Below, piece after piece: positions 1 through 7,912 of a stretch of DNA of 30,557 nucleotides. The position numbers and the translations under genes are program-made. The notes beneath the pieces were generated by a model that was not told where the DNA came from, searched no databases, and was given only the letters and a program-made list of their open reading frames with translations. The number at the start of each line of letters is the position of its first letter. Position 1 is the stretch's first letter. The DNA is from Longimonas sp046498435 (GTDB lineage: Bacteria > Bacteroidota > Rhodothermia > Rhodothermales > Salinibacteraceae), in NCBI RefSeq assembly GCF_046498435.1, contig NZ_JAWOAR010000180.1:1-30557 (forward strand). The letters are read 5' to 3'.

Positions 1-486
1 CTGAGCTACTCTACCTCGGTCTTCGAGCGCGTGGGCAGACATCAAGCGCACGCCCACTTGCTAAGCGGCGACGATGATCTGTTCGTGCAGGCGGCGCGTA
101 ACGTCGGGGTGCCGTGCCAGCCGGTTTGGCATGCCGGGGCACACGTGCCAACGAACCCGCCAAACTCGTGGCACCGCTGGCTGCGGGGGCAGCGCCGCCA
201 TACGTCAGCGGGACGTGCCTACGCGACGCGGCCCGCCCTACATCTTACCGCATACTACGGTTCAGCATTGCTCGTCTGGGGCGCGCCGCTCCTGATTGGA
301 ACCACAGGCGCGGGGCTACTGGCCCTTCGACTGCTAGGTGTGCTTCATCTGCTCGAACGCGGACAGGCCGCACTTGGCGTGAAAGCCCCAATGCTGCTCG
401 CTCCGCTGTGGGATGCTGCGCATACCGTGCTGCGTATCGGCACGGCGGCTGTTGGACTCGTTGCGCCGCCTGCGAAGTGGACATAA
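1..486 (+). CDS. Glycosyltransferase family 2, C-terminal part (open at left edge)
   Basis: The frame is open from the first base, so the gene begins outside the window; about 161 residues are visible. Near the start of the visible part is LLSGDDDLF, the acidic motif of processive family 2 glycosyltransferases. It is followed by a tryptophan/arginine stretch (SWHRWLRGQRRH) that corresponds to the QxxRW-type acceptor region. After this come two or three hydrophobic stretches (roughly visible residues 85-125 and 140-155) that are probably membrane segments. In this family the enzyme sits in the inner membrane and moves sugar from a nucleotide-sugar to a lipid or polysaccharide acceptor; the actual sugar and acceptor cannot be told from this fragment. 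A GTG at position 31 could be mistaken for a start, but the upstream codons (LSYSTSVFERV) are clearly part of the domain. The gene is convergent with the Uma2-like gene. Confidence 0.8.
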   Translation: MSYSTSVFERVGRHQAHAHLLSGDDDLFVQAARNVGVPCQPVWHAGAHVPTNPPNSWHRWLRGQRRHTSAGRAYATRPALHLTAYYGSALLVWGAPLLIGTTGAGLLALRLLGVLHLLERGQAALGVKAPMLLAPLWDAAHTVLRIGTAAVGLVAPPAKWT

Positions 487-630
487 TGGCGGGGGCTCCA
501 AAGATCGGGCGTTGCCCAGAAAGCGCCGCAGGAACGTCTTGTTTACCTGTCCAACGGGGGACCATTGGACGCGGAAGGGGTTGGGCGACGTGACGGCCTC
601 ATCTCATGTGTTCCGGTGCGAATAGACGCG

Positions 631-1323
631 CTACGCATCCGACCGGGCCTCCTCCAACTGCGACACGAAATCGCGGTGGGCTGCGCCGCCGAGCGCCTCA
701 TTCAGCCGGGTCAGCACCGCCGCCGGATCGTCACTCAGGAGCGCCTTCCCATCCAGCACCAGCCCCGGAAATACCGCGCTGTGCAGGCAGCCGTCCTCGT
801 CGAGCGGTTGCGCCGTGTACGCGCCGCTGTCCAGCTGAAACCAGTCGAGGCGGGCTTCCGCGATCTGCCACACCACGTACTCCTGCACGCCGTTGCGCCG
901 GTACGCGCGCTTCTTGTCGTGCAGGTCGTACGCCGCGCTGCTGTGCGCCACCTCCACGACCAGCTCCGGCGCGCCCTCAATGTAATCATCATCGTTGATG
1001 CGCGACTGCCCCCCGCAGGTCTCGTCAATGCGCAAGAGGGCATCGGGCTGTGGCTCGTTATCCAGGTCGAGCTGCACGGTGGCATTGTCGTACGACAGCA
1101 CGCCCGGCGTGTGGGCATCGTACGTCATGAGCCACCCGGCAATGATGTTTTGCGGACGAGCGTGCGCGTTGGCGTGGACAGGAGAGGGCATATAGACTTT
1201 TCCTTCGATCAGTTCAGCTTTTTTGATGCCGGGCATCGCCTGGTAACGCTGCTCAAACTCATGACGGGTAAGCCGGTCGCCGTTCTTTAGACGGGGTAGC
1301 GTTGATACAGAAGGCGTAGCCAT
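631..1323 (-). CDS. Uma2 (DUF820) family nuclease-fold protein
   Basis: This 230-residue protein has the layout of the Uma2 family, whose members have the restriction-endonuclease (PD-(D/E)XK) fold. Visible motifs are AELIEGKVYMPSP (residues 37-48) with a following His50, PQPDALL with Asp94, APELVVEVAHSS with Glu124, a lysine pair at 137-138, and GVQEYVVW (145-152). Asp94, Glu124 and Lys137 or 138 are the expected metal and catalytic residues and all are present, so the fold is probably intact. The target is unknown: most Uma2 proteins have no demonstrated substrate, and many genomes carry numerous copies. It stands alone, is convergent with the upstream glycosyltransferase, and starts at an ATG preceded by TGCTGCT, a context seen at many starts in this window. 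No partner toxin or methylase gene is adjacent. Confidence 0.85.
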   Translation of the reverse strand: MATPSVSTLPRLKNGDRLTRHEFEQRYQAMPGIKKAELIEGKVYMPSPVHANAHARPQNIIAGWLMTYDAHTPGVLSYDNATVQLDLDNEPQPDALLRIDETCGGQSRINDDDYIEGAPELVVEVAHSSAAYDLHDKKRAYRRNGVQEYVVWQIAEARLDWFQLDSGAYTAQPLDEDGCLHSAVFPGLVLDGKALLSDDPAAVLTRLNEALGGAAHRDFVSQLEEARSDA

Positions 1324-1494
1324 AGCAGCAAAATCAGCTTATGAAGCAGACGCGGCAAACAGCACAGACGCTGTGCAGCGATCATAACATTGAGCAGAAG
1401 TGTGTTGTGTAGAAACAATGCAGAGATGGGCAAGATCCGGAAAGAGCACAGGGAAGGCCGGAGCGCCTCGTCTCCAAAAAAACAAGGGCACAAC

Positions 1495-1546
1495 AAAAAA
1501 GCCCCACCGTCCACGCAGGAGGGGGACCTGCGCCGGATAGCGGGGC
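1495..1546 (-). terminator. Rho-independent terminator of tRNA-Thr
   Basis: Read on the minus strand, GCCCC (1546-1542) pairs with GGGGC (1505-1501), with an inner GCAGG/CCTGC stem (1531-1527 with 1519-1515), followed by six T residues. It lies 14 nt beyond the encoded CCA end of tRNA-Thr, which fits termination of that transcript. Confidence 0.75.
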
Positions 1547-1559
1547 TAAAACGTGCACA

Positions 1560-1635
1560 TGGAGCCAACGACCGGACTCGAACCGGTGACCTGTCCCTTA
1601 CGAGGGGACTGCTCTACCAACTGAGCTACGTTGGC
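1560..1635 (-). tRNA. tRNA-Thr (anticodon CGT)
   Basis: The minus strand folds into a full cloverleaf: acceptor GCCAACG/CGTTGGC, D arm GCTC-AGTTGGTA-GAGC, anticodon stem GTCCC/GGGAC around loop CTCGTAA, and T arm ACCGG-TTCGAGT-CCGGT. The anticodon CGT reads the threonine codon ACG. The discriminator base is T and the 3' CCA is encoded in the DNA (1562-1560), unlike the two other tRNAs in this window. A clear terminator follows. Confidence 0.97.
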
Positions 1636-1652
1636 GTTTTTCTTTTCAAGCA

Positions 1653-1705
1653 CAGGATGCACGCGACGCATCCTGCAATGATCCGAACGCGACACAGCAG
1701 GATGC
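1653..1705. promoter_or_regulatory. Palindrome plus half-site between tRNA-Thr and the ABC importer
   Basis: CAGGATGC (1653-1660) and GCATCCTG (1668-1675) form a perfect 8-bp inverted repeat with a 7-nt spacer, and CAGGATGC appears again at 1698-1705. The region separates the divergent tRNA-Thr and the importer ATPase gene. On the minus strand the palindrome lies between a TTG and a TGTGCTTG that weakly resemble a Bacteroidota-type promoter for the tRNA. It may be an operator; no regulator can be named. Confidence 0.3.
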
Positions 1706-1792
1706 ATAGTTTCATCGTGGATTGACGGACTGGCACATCAGCACGGGGCATGCGTACGCGGTCATCCACTCTTTCTGCATGGGCTTCTTGCT

Positions 1793-2536
1793 ATGGTTAC
1801 CCTCACCGATGTCACCAAAACCTTCGGAGCCGAACGCGCTGCCGACACCGTGTCGCTGCATGTGCCCGAAGGCCAGACCACTGTGCTCATTGGGCCCAGC
1901 GGATGCGGGAAATCCACGCTGCTGCGTCTTATTATCGGGCTGATTCGTCCAGACAGGGGCACCATCCGCGTAGACGGTACCACGCTCTCGGCAGCGAACC
2001 TGCGTACGCTTCGCCATCGCATGGGCTACGTGATTCAAGAGGGCGGGCTCTTTCCGCATCGCACGGCGCGTGGCAATGTGACGCTACTCGCTGAGCACCT
2101 GGGGTGGAGCGCCACGCGCATTCGCGAACGTATCGACGCACTGCTTGAACTGGTGCAACTCCCCGCCGACCGCCTCGATGTGCCTCCGCCACAGCTTTCG
2201 GGCGGACAGCGCCAGCGCGTGAGCCTGATGCGCGCCCTTATGCTCGATCCGCCGCTGCTTCTCTTCGACGAACCGCTTGGCGCACTCGATCCGCTCATTC
2301 GGGCCGATCTGCAAAGCGACCTGCGACGCATCTTTCGCACCCTGGGCAAAACCGTGGTGCTCGTTACGCACGACCTGCACGAGGCCGCCTACTTTGGCGA
2401 CCAGATCGTGCTTTTGCGCAGCGGACAGGTCGCGCAGCAGGGGCCCTTCCGCGAACTGCGCGATGCCCCCGCCTCCGACTTCGTTCGCGAGTTTGTGCAG
2501 GCGCAACAGTCGCTGGCAACGGCGCTTGACGACTGA
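1793..2536 (+). CDS. Osmoprotectant-type ABC importer, ATP-binding subunit
   Basis: This 247-residue protein is an ABC ATPase of the OpuCA/ProV (quaternary amine importer) type. All nucleotide-binding motifs are intact: Walker A GPSGCGKST (about residues 34-42), Q-loop near VIQEGGLFP, signature LSGGQRQRVSLMRAL, Walker B LLLFDEPLGALDP, and H-loop LVTHD. It ends soon after the ATPase core, so it lacks the paired CBS domains that OpuA/ProV-type subunits use for ionic-strength sensing. The ATG is preceded by CTTCTTGCT rather than a purine-rich ribosome site. The stop lies 45 nt before the substrate-binding/permease gene, so the two are almost surely one operon. The permease partner supports uptake of a compatible solute such as glycine betaine, choline or a related quaternary amine. 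Ergothioneine or another ligand is possible, because these families are close. Confidence 0.9.
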   Translation: MVTLTDVTKTFGAERAADTVSLHVPEGQTTVLIGPSGCGKSTLLRLIIGLIRPDRGTIRVDGTTLSAANLRTLRHRMGYVIQEGGLFPHRTARGNVTLLAEHLGWSATRIRERIDALLELVQLPADRLDVPPPQLSGGQRQRVSLMRALMLDPPLLLFDEPLGALDPLIRADLQSDLRRIFRTLGKTVVLVTHDLHEAAYFGDQIVLLRSGQVAQQGPFRELRDAPASDFVREFVQAQQSLATALDD

Positions 2537-2581
2537 GCGCATTGCTTCGCTTCCTCCACGTTTCTTCGGTATCGCAGTCTC

Positions 2582-4081
2582 ATGCGCATTCAATTTGTTT
2601 GCTGGCTCCTGCTCATTGGCATAGGCGCAGTCCCATCCACCGCAGTTGCCCAAGATTCAACGCTAACTGTTGGATCCAAAATGTTTACCGAAAACGTGAT
2701 TCTGGGCTGGGCCGCTGCCTATACGCTCCAAGATGCCGGGTTCGACACGCGCCATCGCGAACAACTCGGCGGCTCCCGGTTCTTGTGGGATGCACTGGTG
2801 CGGGGCGATATCGATGTGTATCCCGAGTACACCGGCACGCTCATCGAGGAAATTCTCGCAGACACCGAGGTCACCTCTGCCAACCTGCGCGACGTGCTGG
2901 CTGAGCGCGGCGTGCGCATGACAGCCCCACTCGGATTCAACAACACCTATGCGTTAGGAATGCGGGAGGCTCACGCCAAAGAACTGGGGATTGAGACGAT
3001 TTCGGATCTGCGCGATCACCCGGACTTGCGGGCCGGTTTCTCAAACGAGTTCATGGAACGCAGCGACGGCTGGCCCTCGCTTCGCCAGGCCTACAACCTC
3101 CCCTTTACGGCACAGGGACTCGACCATGACATTGCCTACCGTGCACTGGAGAACGAAGCCATCGACGTGATCGATCTCTACTCGACCGATGCCGAAATCC
3201 AGCGCTACAATCTGCGCGTGCTGAAAGACGACCGCACCCACTTCCCCGAGTATGAGGCGGTGCTGGTCTACCGTGCCGACTTGGAGACGGAAGCGCCCGC
3301 TGCTGCCGCTGCGCTGTCTCGTGTTGAAGATCGTATTCCCGCCGACACCATGCGCGCCCTCAACGCCCGGTCTGCTATCGAGGAAGCGCCTGAACGCGAG
3401 GTGGCCGCCGCGTTTGTTCAGCGCGCGCTGAACATCGTTCCGGTGGATACCGAAGCCGCGTCGCGCATGGAGCGCGTGCAGACGCGAACCGCTGAGCATC
3501 TGGCGCTGGTGGGTGTGTCACTGCTGCTTGCCATTGGTTTCAGCATTCCGCTGGGCATCATCGCCGCCAAGGTGCGCTGGGTGGGCCCCGCGGTGCTCAT
3601 TGCCGTCGGCGTTACCTACACCGTGCCCTCGCTGGCCCTGCTGGCGCTGATGGTGCCGCCGCTGGGCGTGGGCTACGTACCGGCGGTCACCGCGCTGGTG
3701 GTGTACAGCCTGTTGCCCATTGTGTGGAATACGTACACCGGCTTGCGCGACATTCCGCCGCCACTCATGGAATCGGCCACGGCGCTGGGGCTGTCGCGGT
3801 GGGCCAAGCTGCGGCGTGTAGAACTGCCCCTGGCGGCGGGGTCGATCCTGGCAGGCATCAAGATCGCCGTGGTGATTAACGTAGGCACCGCTACGCTGGG
3901 TGCGCTCATTGGCGCAGGGGGGTACGGACAGCCGATTTTGACCGGCATCCGCCGCGCCGACCTGGGGCTGATTCTGGAAGGCACCGTGCCTGCTGCCCTG
4001 CTGACGGTCGTGCTGCTGGCCCTGGCCGAAGGAGCCGAGCGTGCACTGGGGTGGGCCCCCACAGCATCGGACGGAGCGTAG
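2582..4081 (+). CDS. ABC importer substrate-binding/permease fusion protein
   Basis: This 499-residue protein begins with a signal peptide ending near AVAQ (residue 23). A periplasmic binding domain of the OpuBC/OpuCC/OsmF type follows (about residues 27-285), with GSKMFTENVILG, DVYPEYTGT and FNNTYALGM typical of quaternary-amine binding proteins. From about residue 303 there is a permease domain with five or six membrane segments. It contains ESATALGLSRWAKLRRVELP (about 398-417), the EAA-type loop that docks on the ATPase. The binding domain is at the N-terminus; the commonly described fused importers of this class carry it after the permease. It is probably cotranscribed with the ATPase 45 nt upstream and would form a self-sufficient two-gene importer. 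Osmolyte uptake is the likely role in a halophile, but the ligand is inferred. Confidence 0.88.
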   Translation: MRIQFVCWLLLIGIGAVPSTAVAQDSTLTVGSKMFTENVILGWAAAYTLQDAGFDTRHREQLGGSRFLWDALVRGDIDVYPEYTGTLIEEILADTEVTSANLRDVLAERGVRMTAPLGFNNTYALGMREAHAKELGIETISDLRDHPDLRAGFSNEFMERSDGWPSLRQAYNLPFTAQGLDHDIAYRALENEAIDVIDLYSTDAEIQRYNLRVLKDDRTHFPEYEAVLVYRADLETEAPAAAAALSRVEDRIPADTMRALNARSAIEEAPEREVAAAFVQRALNIVPVDTEAASRMERVQTRTAEHLALVGVSLLLAIGFSIPLGIIAAKVRWVGPAVLIAVGVTYTVPSLALLALMVPPLGVGYVPAVTALVVYSLLPIVWNTYTGLRDIPPPLMESATALGLSRWAKLRRVELPLAAGSILAGIKIAVVINVGTATLGALIGAGGYGQPILTGIRRADLGLILEGTVPAALLTVVLLALAEGAERALGWAPTASDGA

Positions 4082-4095
4082 GCGCGAAGGCATTC

Positions 4096-5193
4096 CTACG
4101 CATCCTCCCGAAATCGCAGGGTAACAACCAGCGGAAAGTGGTCGGAGATGGTGGTGGCGTCCACGTGCATGGAGAGCGCCTCCCAGTGCGTGCTGGTGAG
4201 CACGTGGTCGATGCGAGCCAGCGGCATCCGTGTGTGCCACGTAAAGCGCCAGTTCCCCCCCAGGTGAGCGGGAGCATCGCGCAGGGCTCCGCGCACATGG
4301 CGGTACTCCCAATTAAAGGGGGAGGCGTTAAGGTCGCCGATAAGCAGTGTGGGCTTGGTTTCGCGTTCGAGGCGGCGGCGCAGCTCGCGCACCTCTTTCA
4401 CGCGGCGCAGCACATCGCGGCGGTACACCGCTACAAGCTCGCGCAGGGCATCGCGGTAGCGCCCGGTTTCGAATAGCTCCAGCGCATAGCCGCGCTCGAA
4501 GGAACGCAGGTGCACGTTGTACACGACGATGTCGCGTCCACGCCACGAGAGTTCGGCGCGGGTGATATGGCGGTCGGTGTCTTGCTGCGCCTCCAACACA
4601 ATAGGCTCTTGCTGCACCGGCCCTTGCAGGCGGCTGAAGAGCGGAACGCGCGTGTCGAATCGGGGAGCAAACCCGGCATCGGGCTTGGCCTGATAGCCCA
4701 CAGTAGCCAGCGTATCGAGTTCGTTGATAAGGGCCACCCCTCCGCGTCGCTGAAACACACGGATGCTCTGCATCGCAATAAGATCAGGGGTATAAGTGGA
4801 TGCGAGATCGCCGAGTGTGTTACGCAGGACCGGAGCATGTTCGGGACTGCGTTCCTGCGGTGTGTAGTTGAAGCTCATTACCGTGAGCGTATCGGCGCTG
4901 GAGGCGGCTTCGGCATCCGCCTGCATGTGGGTGGGCCAACCGGCGCGGCTTATGAACAGCACGACAATGACAGCGTGAACCGCCACCCAGCGGCCGTAGC
5001 GCAGCAAGGCATGCAGCAAAAGGAGCACGGCTGATGCCCCGGCCAAAAATGGGAGAAGCGAGGCCGGCAGCCCCGTCCACCAAAACCACGCTGGCGGCAG
5101 GTAGGCACTTGCAAACCCGATGCTGAACAGCGCCAGCACCAGCATGCTGGCCAGCGTCACAAATCCTCCGATCACAGTGCGGCCTACCGCCAT
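4096..5193 (-). CDS. Membrane-anchored endonuclease/exonuclease/phosphatase-fold protein
   Basis: The 365-residue protein has three hydrophobic N-terminal segments (about residues 8-30, 36-64 and 69-84), then an EEP-fold domain (DNase I / exonuclease III / sphingomyelinase fold) from about residue 103 to the end. Matching motifs are MSFNYT with Asn109, VVYNVHL (Asn226, His228), LLIGDLNAS (Asp287, Asn289), ARIDHVL (Asp329, His330) and SDHFPLV (Asp351, His352). The usual metal-binding glutamate after the second strand (the LQE motif) is replaced: the sequence reads IAMQSI at 139-144, with Ser143 at the expected position. The catalytic domain probably faces the periplasm, because it follows three membrane spans. 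The substrate could be nucleic acid, a phosphoinositide-like lipid or another phosphodiester and cannot be chosen from sequence. It is convergent with the ABC importer, leaving only 14 nt between stop codons. Confidence 0.8.
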   Translation of the reverse strand: MAVGRTVIGGFVTLASMLVLALFSIGFASAYLPPAWFWWTGLPASLLPFLAGASAVLLLLHALLRYGRWVAVHAVIVVLFISRAGWPTHMQADAEAASSADTLTVMSFNYTPQERSPEHAPVLRNTLGDLASTYTPDLIAMQSIRVFQRRGGVALINELDTLATVGYQAKPDAGFAPRFDTRVPLFSRLQGPVQQEPIVLEAQQDTDRHITRAELSWRGRDIVVYNVHLRSFERGYALELFETGRYRDALRELVAVYRRDVLRRVKEVRELRRRLERETKPTLLIGDLNASPFNWEYRHVRGALRDAPAHLGGNWRFTWHTRMPLARIDHVLTSTHWEALSMHVDATTISDHFPLVVTLRFREDA

Positions 5194-5241
5194 GAAACTA
5201 CGTAGTTGGTCCGTGCAAAGAGGCCCGGTGCCCCTACTCCA

Positions 5242-6930
5242 TTAGGGCGTGTAGAACGTCGGCGCCTCAGGACCTACAGGCAAGCCGAATCCAAACACCC
5301 ATAGATAGAACAGCACCATCCACCCGGCCAGGAACGCGAGGCTGTACGGCAACATCGCCGAGATGACGGTGCCAATACCGATGTTCTTCTCATAGCGTTC
5401 GGCGAAAGCGAGGATGAGTCCGAAGTAGCTCATCATGGGCGTAATGATGTTCGTAACCGAGTCGCCAATACGGTAGGCCGCCTGGATGACCTCGGGGCTG
5501 TAGCCGGTCAGCATCAGCATAGGTACGAAGATAGGTGCGGTGACGGCCCACTGTGCCGAGGCCGAGCCCAACATTAGGTTCACAAAGCCAGATACGAAGA
5601 TGAACCCGACAAAGACAAGCGGTCCGGTGAGCCCGATGTCTTCAAGGAACTGCGCACCGGTGACCGCCACGATCTGCCCCAGGTTGGTCCACCCAAAGAA
5701 CGCGACAAACTGTGCAGCAAAGAACACGATCACGATGTAGAGTCCCAGTGTGCTCATGGCCTCGGCCATCCCGTCGACCACGTCGCGGTCGCTGGTCATG
5801 GAGCCGGTGGCGTATCCGAACACAAAGCCCGGAATCACAAAGGCAATGAAGATGATGGCGACGATGCCGTTCAGAAACGGCGAGTTGAGCACCTCACCGG
5901 TATCGGGGTTACGCAGCACGCCCCACTCCGGCACAATGGTGAGCGCCAGCACAGCAGTCATGGCAAGTGCGGCAATGCCCGTCCACTTCAGGCCGCGCTT
6001 TTCGTTGTCCGAGAGCGGCTCGAGCTGGGCGTCGTCGCTCAAATCTTCAGACGCCATCGTGGGGTCGTACTCGCCCAGCCACGGCTCCACAATGCTGAGC
6101 GTAACCCAGGTGCCGAGTCCGGTAATGAGGAAAGTGCTGGCAATCATGAAGTAGTAGTTCACTGCCGCATGCACGGTGTACTCGGGATCGATAAGCTGGG
6201 CGGCCTCTTGCGTGAGCCCCGCGAGAAGCGGATCGATCGTGCCCAGGAGCAGGTTGGCGCTGTATCCCCCCGACACGCCCGCAAACGCAGCGGCAAGGCC
6301 CGCCAGCGGGTGGCGCTCCATAGACAGGAAGACGATGGCGCCGAGCGGCACGAGCACCACGTAGCCCAGTTCTGAGGCGGTGTTCGAGATAACGCCCGTG
6401 AACACGACCGACAGCGTAACGAGGCGGCGCGGCTCCAGAATGAACGCGATGATGCCGTCGCCCTTCGGACGCACCGACGCGGCCGTTAGCACTATGCCGC
6501 GCACGCAGGCTTTGATGAGCCCGGAGTGCTGGGCCACGCCTACGCCCAGGAGCGCTACGAGCACGGTGCCCAGCGGCGCAAATGAGGTGAAGTTCTCCAC
6601 CAGGTTCTCCACAATGCGGCGCAAGCCCTCGCCATTCATCAGGCTAATAGCTTCGATGGTGCGATCTACACCAGGACGCGGATCTTCGACCGCCACGCCC
6701 AGCCACTCAGCAATCCCGCTAATCACGACAATGCTTAGCGCAAACAGCGCAAACAGCGTCACCGGATGCGGCAAGATATTGCCCAGCCGCTCGACGCCGT
6801 TCAGGAAATACTCAAACCACTTGTTCGTTGACGGTTCGCCGGGCGATGTGCCGTTCGTGTTTGGGGAGGCCGAAGTGTCGGTGCTCGACGAAGCCGTTGA
6901 TTCGTTGGATTCGGAGGGCGGGGTGGCCAT
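5242..6930 (-). CDS. AbgT family transporter
   Basis: This 562-residue polytopic membrane protein matches the AbgT family (p-aminobenzoyl-glutamate transporter family). After a serine/threonine/asparagine-rich cytoplasmic tail (about residues 1-36) comes the typical opening WFEYFLNGVERLGNILPHP followed by the first membrane segment. The rest alternates hydrophobic spans with two hairpin-like re-entrant regions; GWTNLGQIVAV and the C-terminal MLGSASAQWAVTAPIFVPML and SVTNIITPMMSYF stretches are family hallmarks. Known members import p-aminobenzoyl-glutamate (E. coli AbgT) or export sulfonamides and folate intermediates using the proton gradient (MtrF, YdaH), so direction is uncertain. The polar tail makes it somewhat longer than the usual 500-520 residues. 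No abgA/abgB hydrolase genes lie nearby, so the gene is not in the classic scavenging operon. The start is a GCTATG context. Confidence 0.93.
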   Translation of the reverse strand: MATPPSESNESTASSSTDTSASPNTNGTSPGEPSTNKWFEYFLNGVERLGNILPHPVTLFALFALSIVVISGIAEWLGVAVEDPRPGVDRTIEAISLMNGEGLRRIVENLVENFTSFAPLGTVLVALLGVGVAQHSGLIKACVRGIVLTAASVRPKGDGIIAFILEPRRLVTLSVVFTGVISNTASELGYVVLVPLGAIVFLSMERHPLAGLAAAFAGVSGGYSANLLLGTIDPLLAGLTQEAAQLIDPEYTVHAAVNYYFMIASTFLITGLGTWVTLSIVEPWLGEYDPTMASEDLSDDAQLEPLSDNEKRGLKWTGIAALAMTAVLALTIVPEWGVLRNPDTGEVLNSPFLNGIVAIIFIAFVIPGFVFGYATGSMTSDRDVVDGMAEAMSTLGLYIVIVFFAAQFVAFFGWTNLGQIVAVTGAQFLEDIGLTGPLVFVGFIFVSGFVNLMLGSASAQWAVTAPIFVPMLMLTGYSPEVIQAAYRIGDSVTNIITPMMSYFGLILAFAERYEKNIGIGTVISAMLPYSLAFLAGWMVLFYLWVFGFGLPVGPEAPTFYTP

Positions 6931-7158
6931 AGCAGAGAGAACCTAACCAAAGAGTACGACGTGAAGCAGGCAGACAACCTGTTCGTTACACAATTTCGTT
7001 ACACGAGACCCATACACGCAAGAAGCGCGCGTATGATCGCACAACAGATTACAGACGATGCGAAGCCGGAACGCTCGTACTGTAGGTTTGCGTTGCACGC
7101 GTGGCTGCACGCCTGTCGCATCCCTCTGATACCGTACCTGATGCCGTAACCTGCCGCC

Positions 7159-7563
7159 ATGCTTCCGCCCCACACCGCATTTACATCACTGGTTGCTGAA
7201 CGGGTACGGTGGGAGGCGTGGGAGGAGCTGATTGCAGAGCGTGGCCTCACCATTGACCGCCCGGCCCACAGTGCGCATCCCGACTATCCCACCGTGGTCT
7301 ACCCGCTCGATTACGGGTACATTCCGGGCACCATGGGCGGCGATGGCGAAGCAATGGACTGCTTTCGCGGCACAGGCACGACCGGACTCGTGGCACTGCT
7401 CCTTACAACCGATCATCGCACGGGCGTACGACAAGGGAAGTGGCTGTACAACTGCACGCCGCCTGAAATCTACACAGCGCATGGCTTCATCAACTACGCG
7501 CCCCAGCTCCTTGAAGGACGTTTGGTGATGCGCCGGCCGATGCACACACTGTGGGATGCGTAA
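7159..7563 (+). CDS. Short inorganic-pyrophosphatase-like protein
   Basis: This 134-residue protein carries the central block of family I soluble inorganic pyrophosphatases: IDR (32-34), then YPLDYGYIPGTMGGDGEAMDCF (48-69), which corresponds to the YPxxYGYIxxTxxxDGDPxDV signature. Asp62, Glu64 and Asp67 would stand for the metal-binding DxDxxD set, with the middle aspartate replaced by glutamate. The canonical enzyme (about 175 residues) has an N-terminal strand pair with substrate-binding Glu and Lys residues and a second metal cluster (D..D.K) near residue 100. Here the N-terminal part is shorter and unrelated by eye, and the second cluster is not clear (DHRTGVRQGK, 85-94). Either it is a divergent phosphohydrolase-like branch or it has lost activity. 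It is divergent from AbgT across a 228-nt gap; a direct repeat of TTCGTTACAC (6982-6991 and 6995-7004) in that gap may be regulatory. Confidence 0.7.
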   Translation: MLPPHTAFTSLVAERVRWEAWEELIAERGLTIDRPAHSAHPDYPTVVYPLDYGYIPGTMGGDGEAMDCFRGTGTTGLVALLLTTDHRTGVRQGKWLYNCTPPEIYTAHGFINYAPQLLEGRLVMRRPMHTLWDA

Positions 7564-7574
7564 CGGAGCATGCC

Positions 7575-7600
7575 CCTTGTACGTGCTCCTTGTACGTGCT
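7575..7600 (+). repeat. Tandem duplication of a 13-nt unit
   Basis: The unit CCTTGTACGTGCT occurs twice head to tail immediately after the pyrophosphatase-like gene. The two copies are identical, which suggests a recent slippage event. No function is apparent. Confidence 0.8.
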
Positions 7601-7670
7601 CAACAGGCATCCCTGCACACAGAGGTCACAAACGATTCAAGGAATCTCGGCGGATGGATGGGCACATCTT

Positions 7671-7702
7671 CTTGCAACGAATCATTGTAGGTGCTACGTT
7701 GT
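7671..7702 (+). promoter_or_regulatory. Bacteroidota-type promoter for tRNA-Lys
   Basis: CTTG (7671-7674) is followed after 20 nt by TACGTTGT (7695-7702). This matches the Bacteroidota primary sigma consensus (TTTG, 19-21 nt, TAnnTTTG) with few mismatches. It would start transcription near 7709, about 40 nt before the mature tRNA-Lys. Confidence 0.5.
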
Positions 7703-7750
7703 CTGATCGTAATAGGCAACGCGCATGGCCCCTGTGCTGTGCACACCGCC

Positions 7751-7823
<73 letters not shown>

Positions 7824-7827
7824 CACC

Positions 7828-7892
7828 ATTTTGGATTACGGATTTTGGATTACGGATTTTGGGTTTGAGGAACAGAATCGACAATCCAAAAT
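7828..7892 (+). repeat. Short tandem and inverted repeats between two tRNA genes
   Basis: ATTTTGGATTACGG is repeated at 7828-7841 and 7842-7855, with a partial third copy after it. ATTTTGGATT (7842-7851) is matched by its exact complement AATCCAAAAT at 7883-7892. The spacer is AT-rich unlike its surroundings and could fold into a hairpin in the Lys-Leu precursor transcript. Confidence 0.8.
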
Positions 7893-7912
7893 CTAAAACT
7901 CCAAATTAGAAT

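Noticed and set aside
565..1290. Open frame of 241 codons antisense to the Uma2-like gene
   Set aside because: Composition is that of a reverse-strand shadow, and the Uma2 motifs on the minus strand are specific.
7828..7862. Possible start of a CRISPR array in the tandem repeat between tRNAs
   Set aside because: The repeat is only 14 nt with no spacers; it is a simple tandem duplication.
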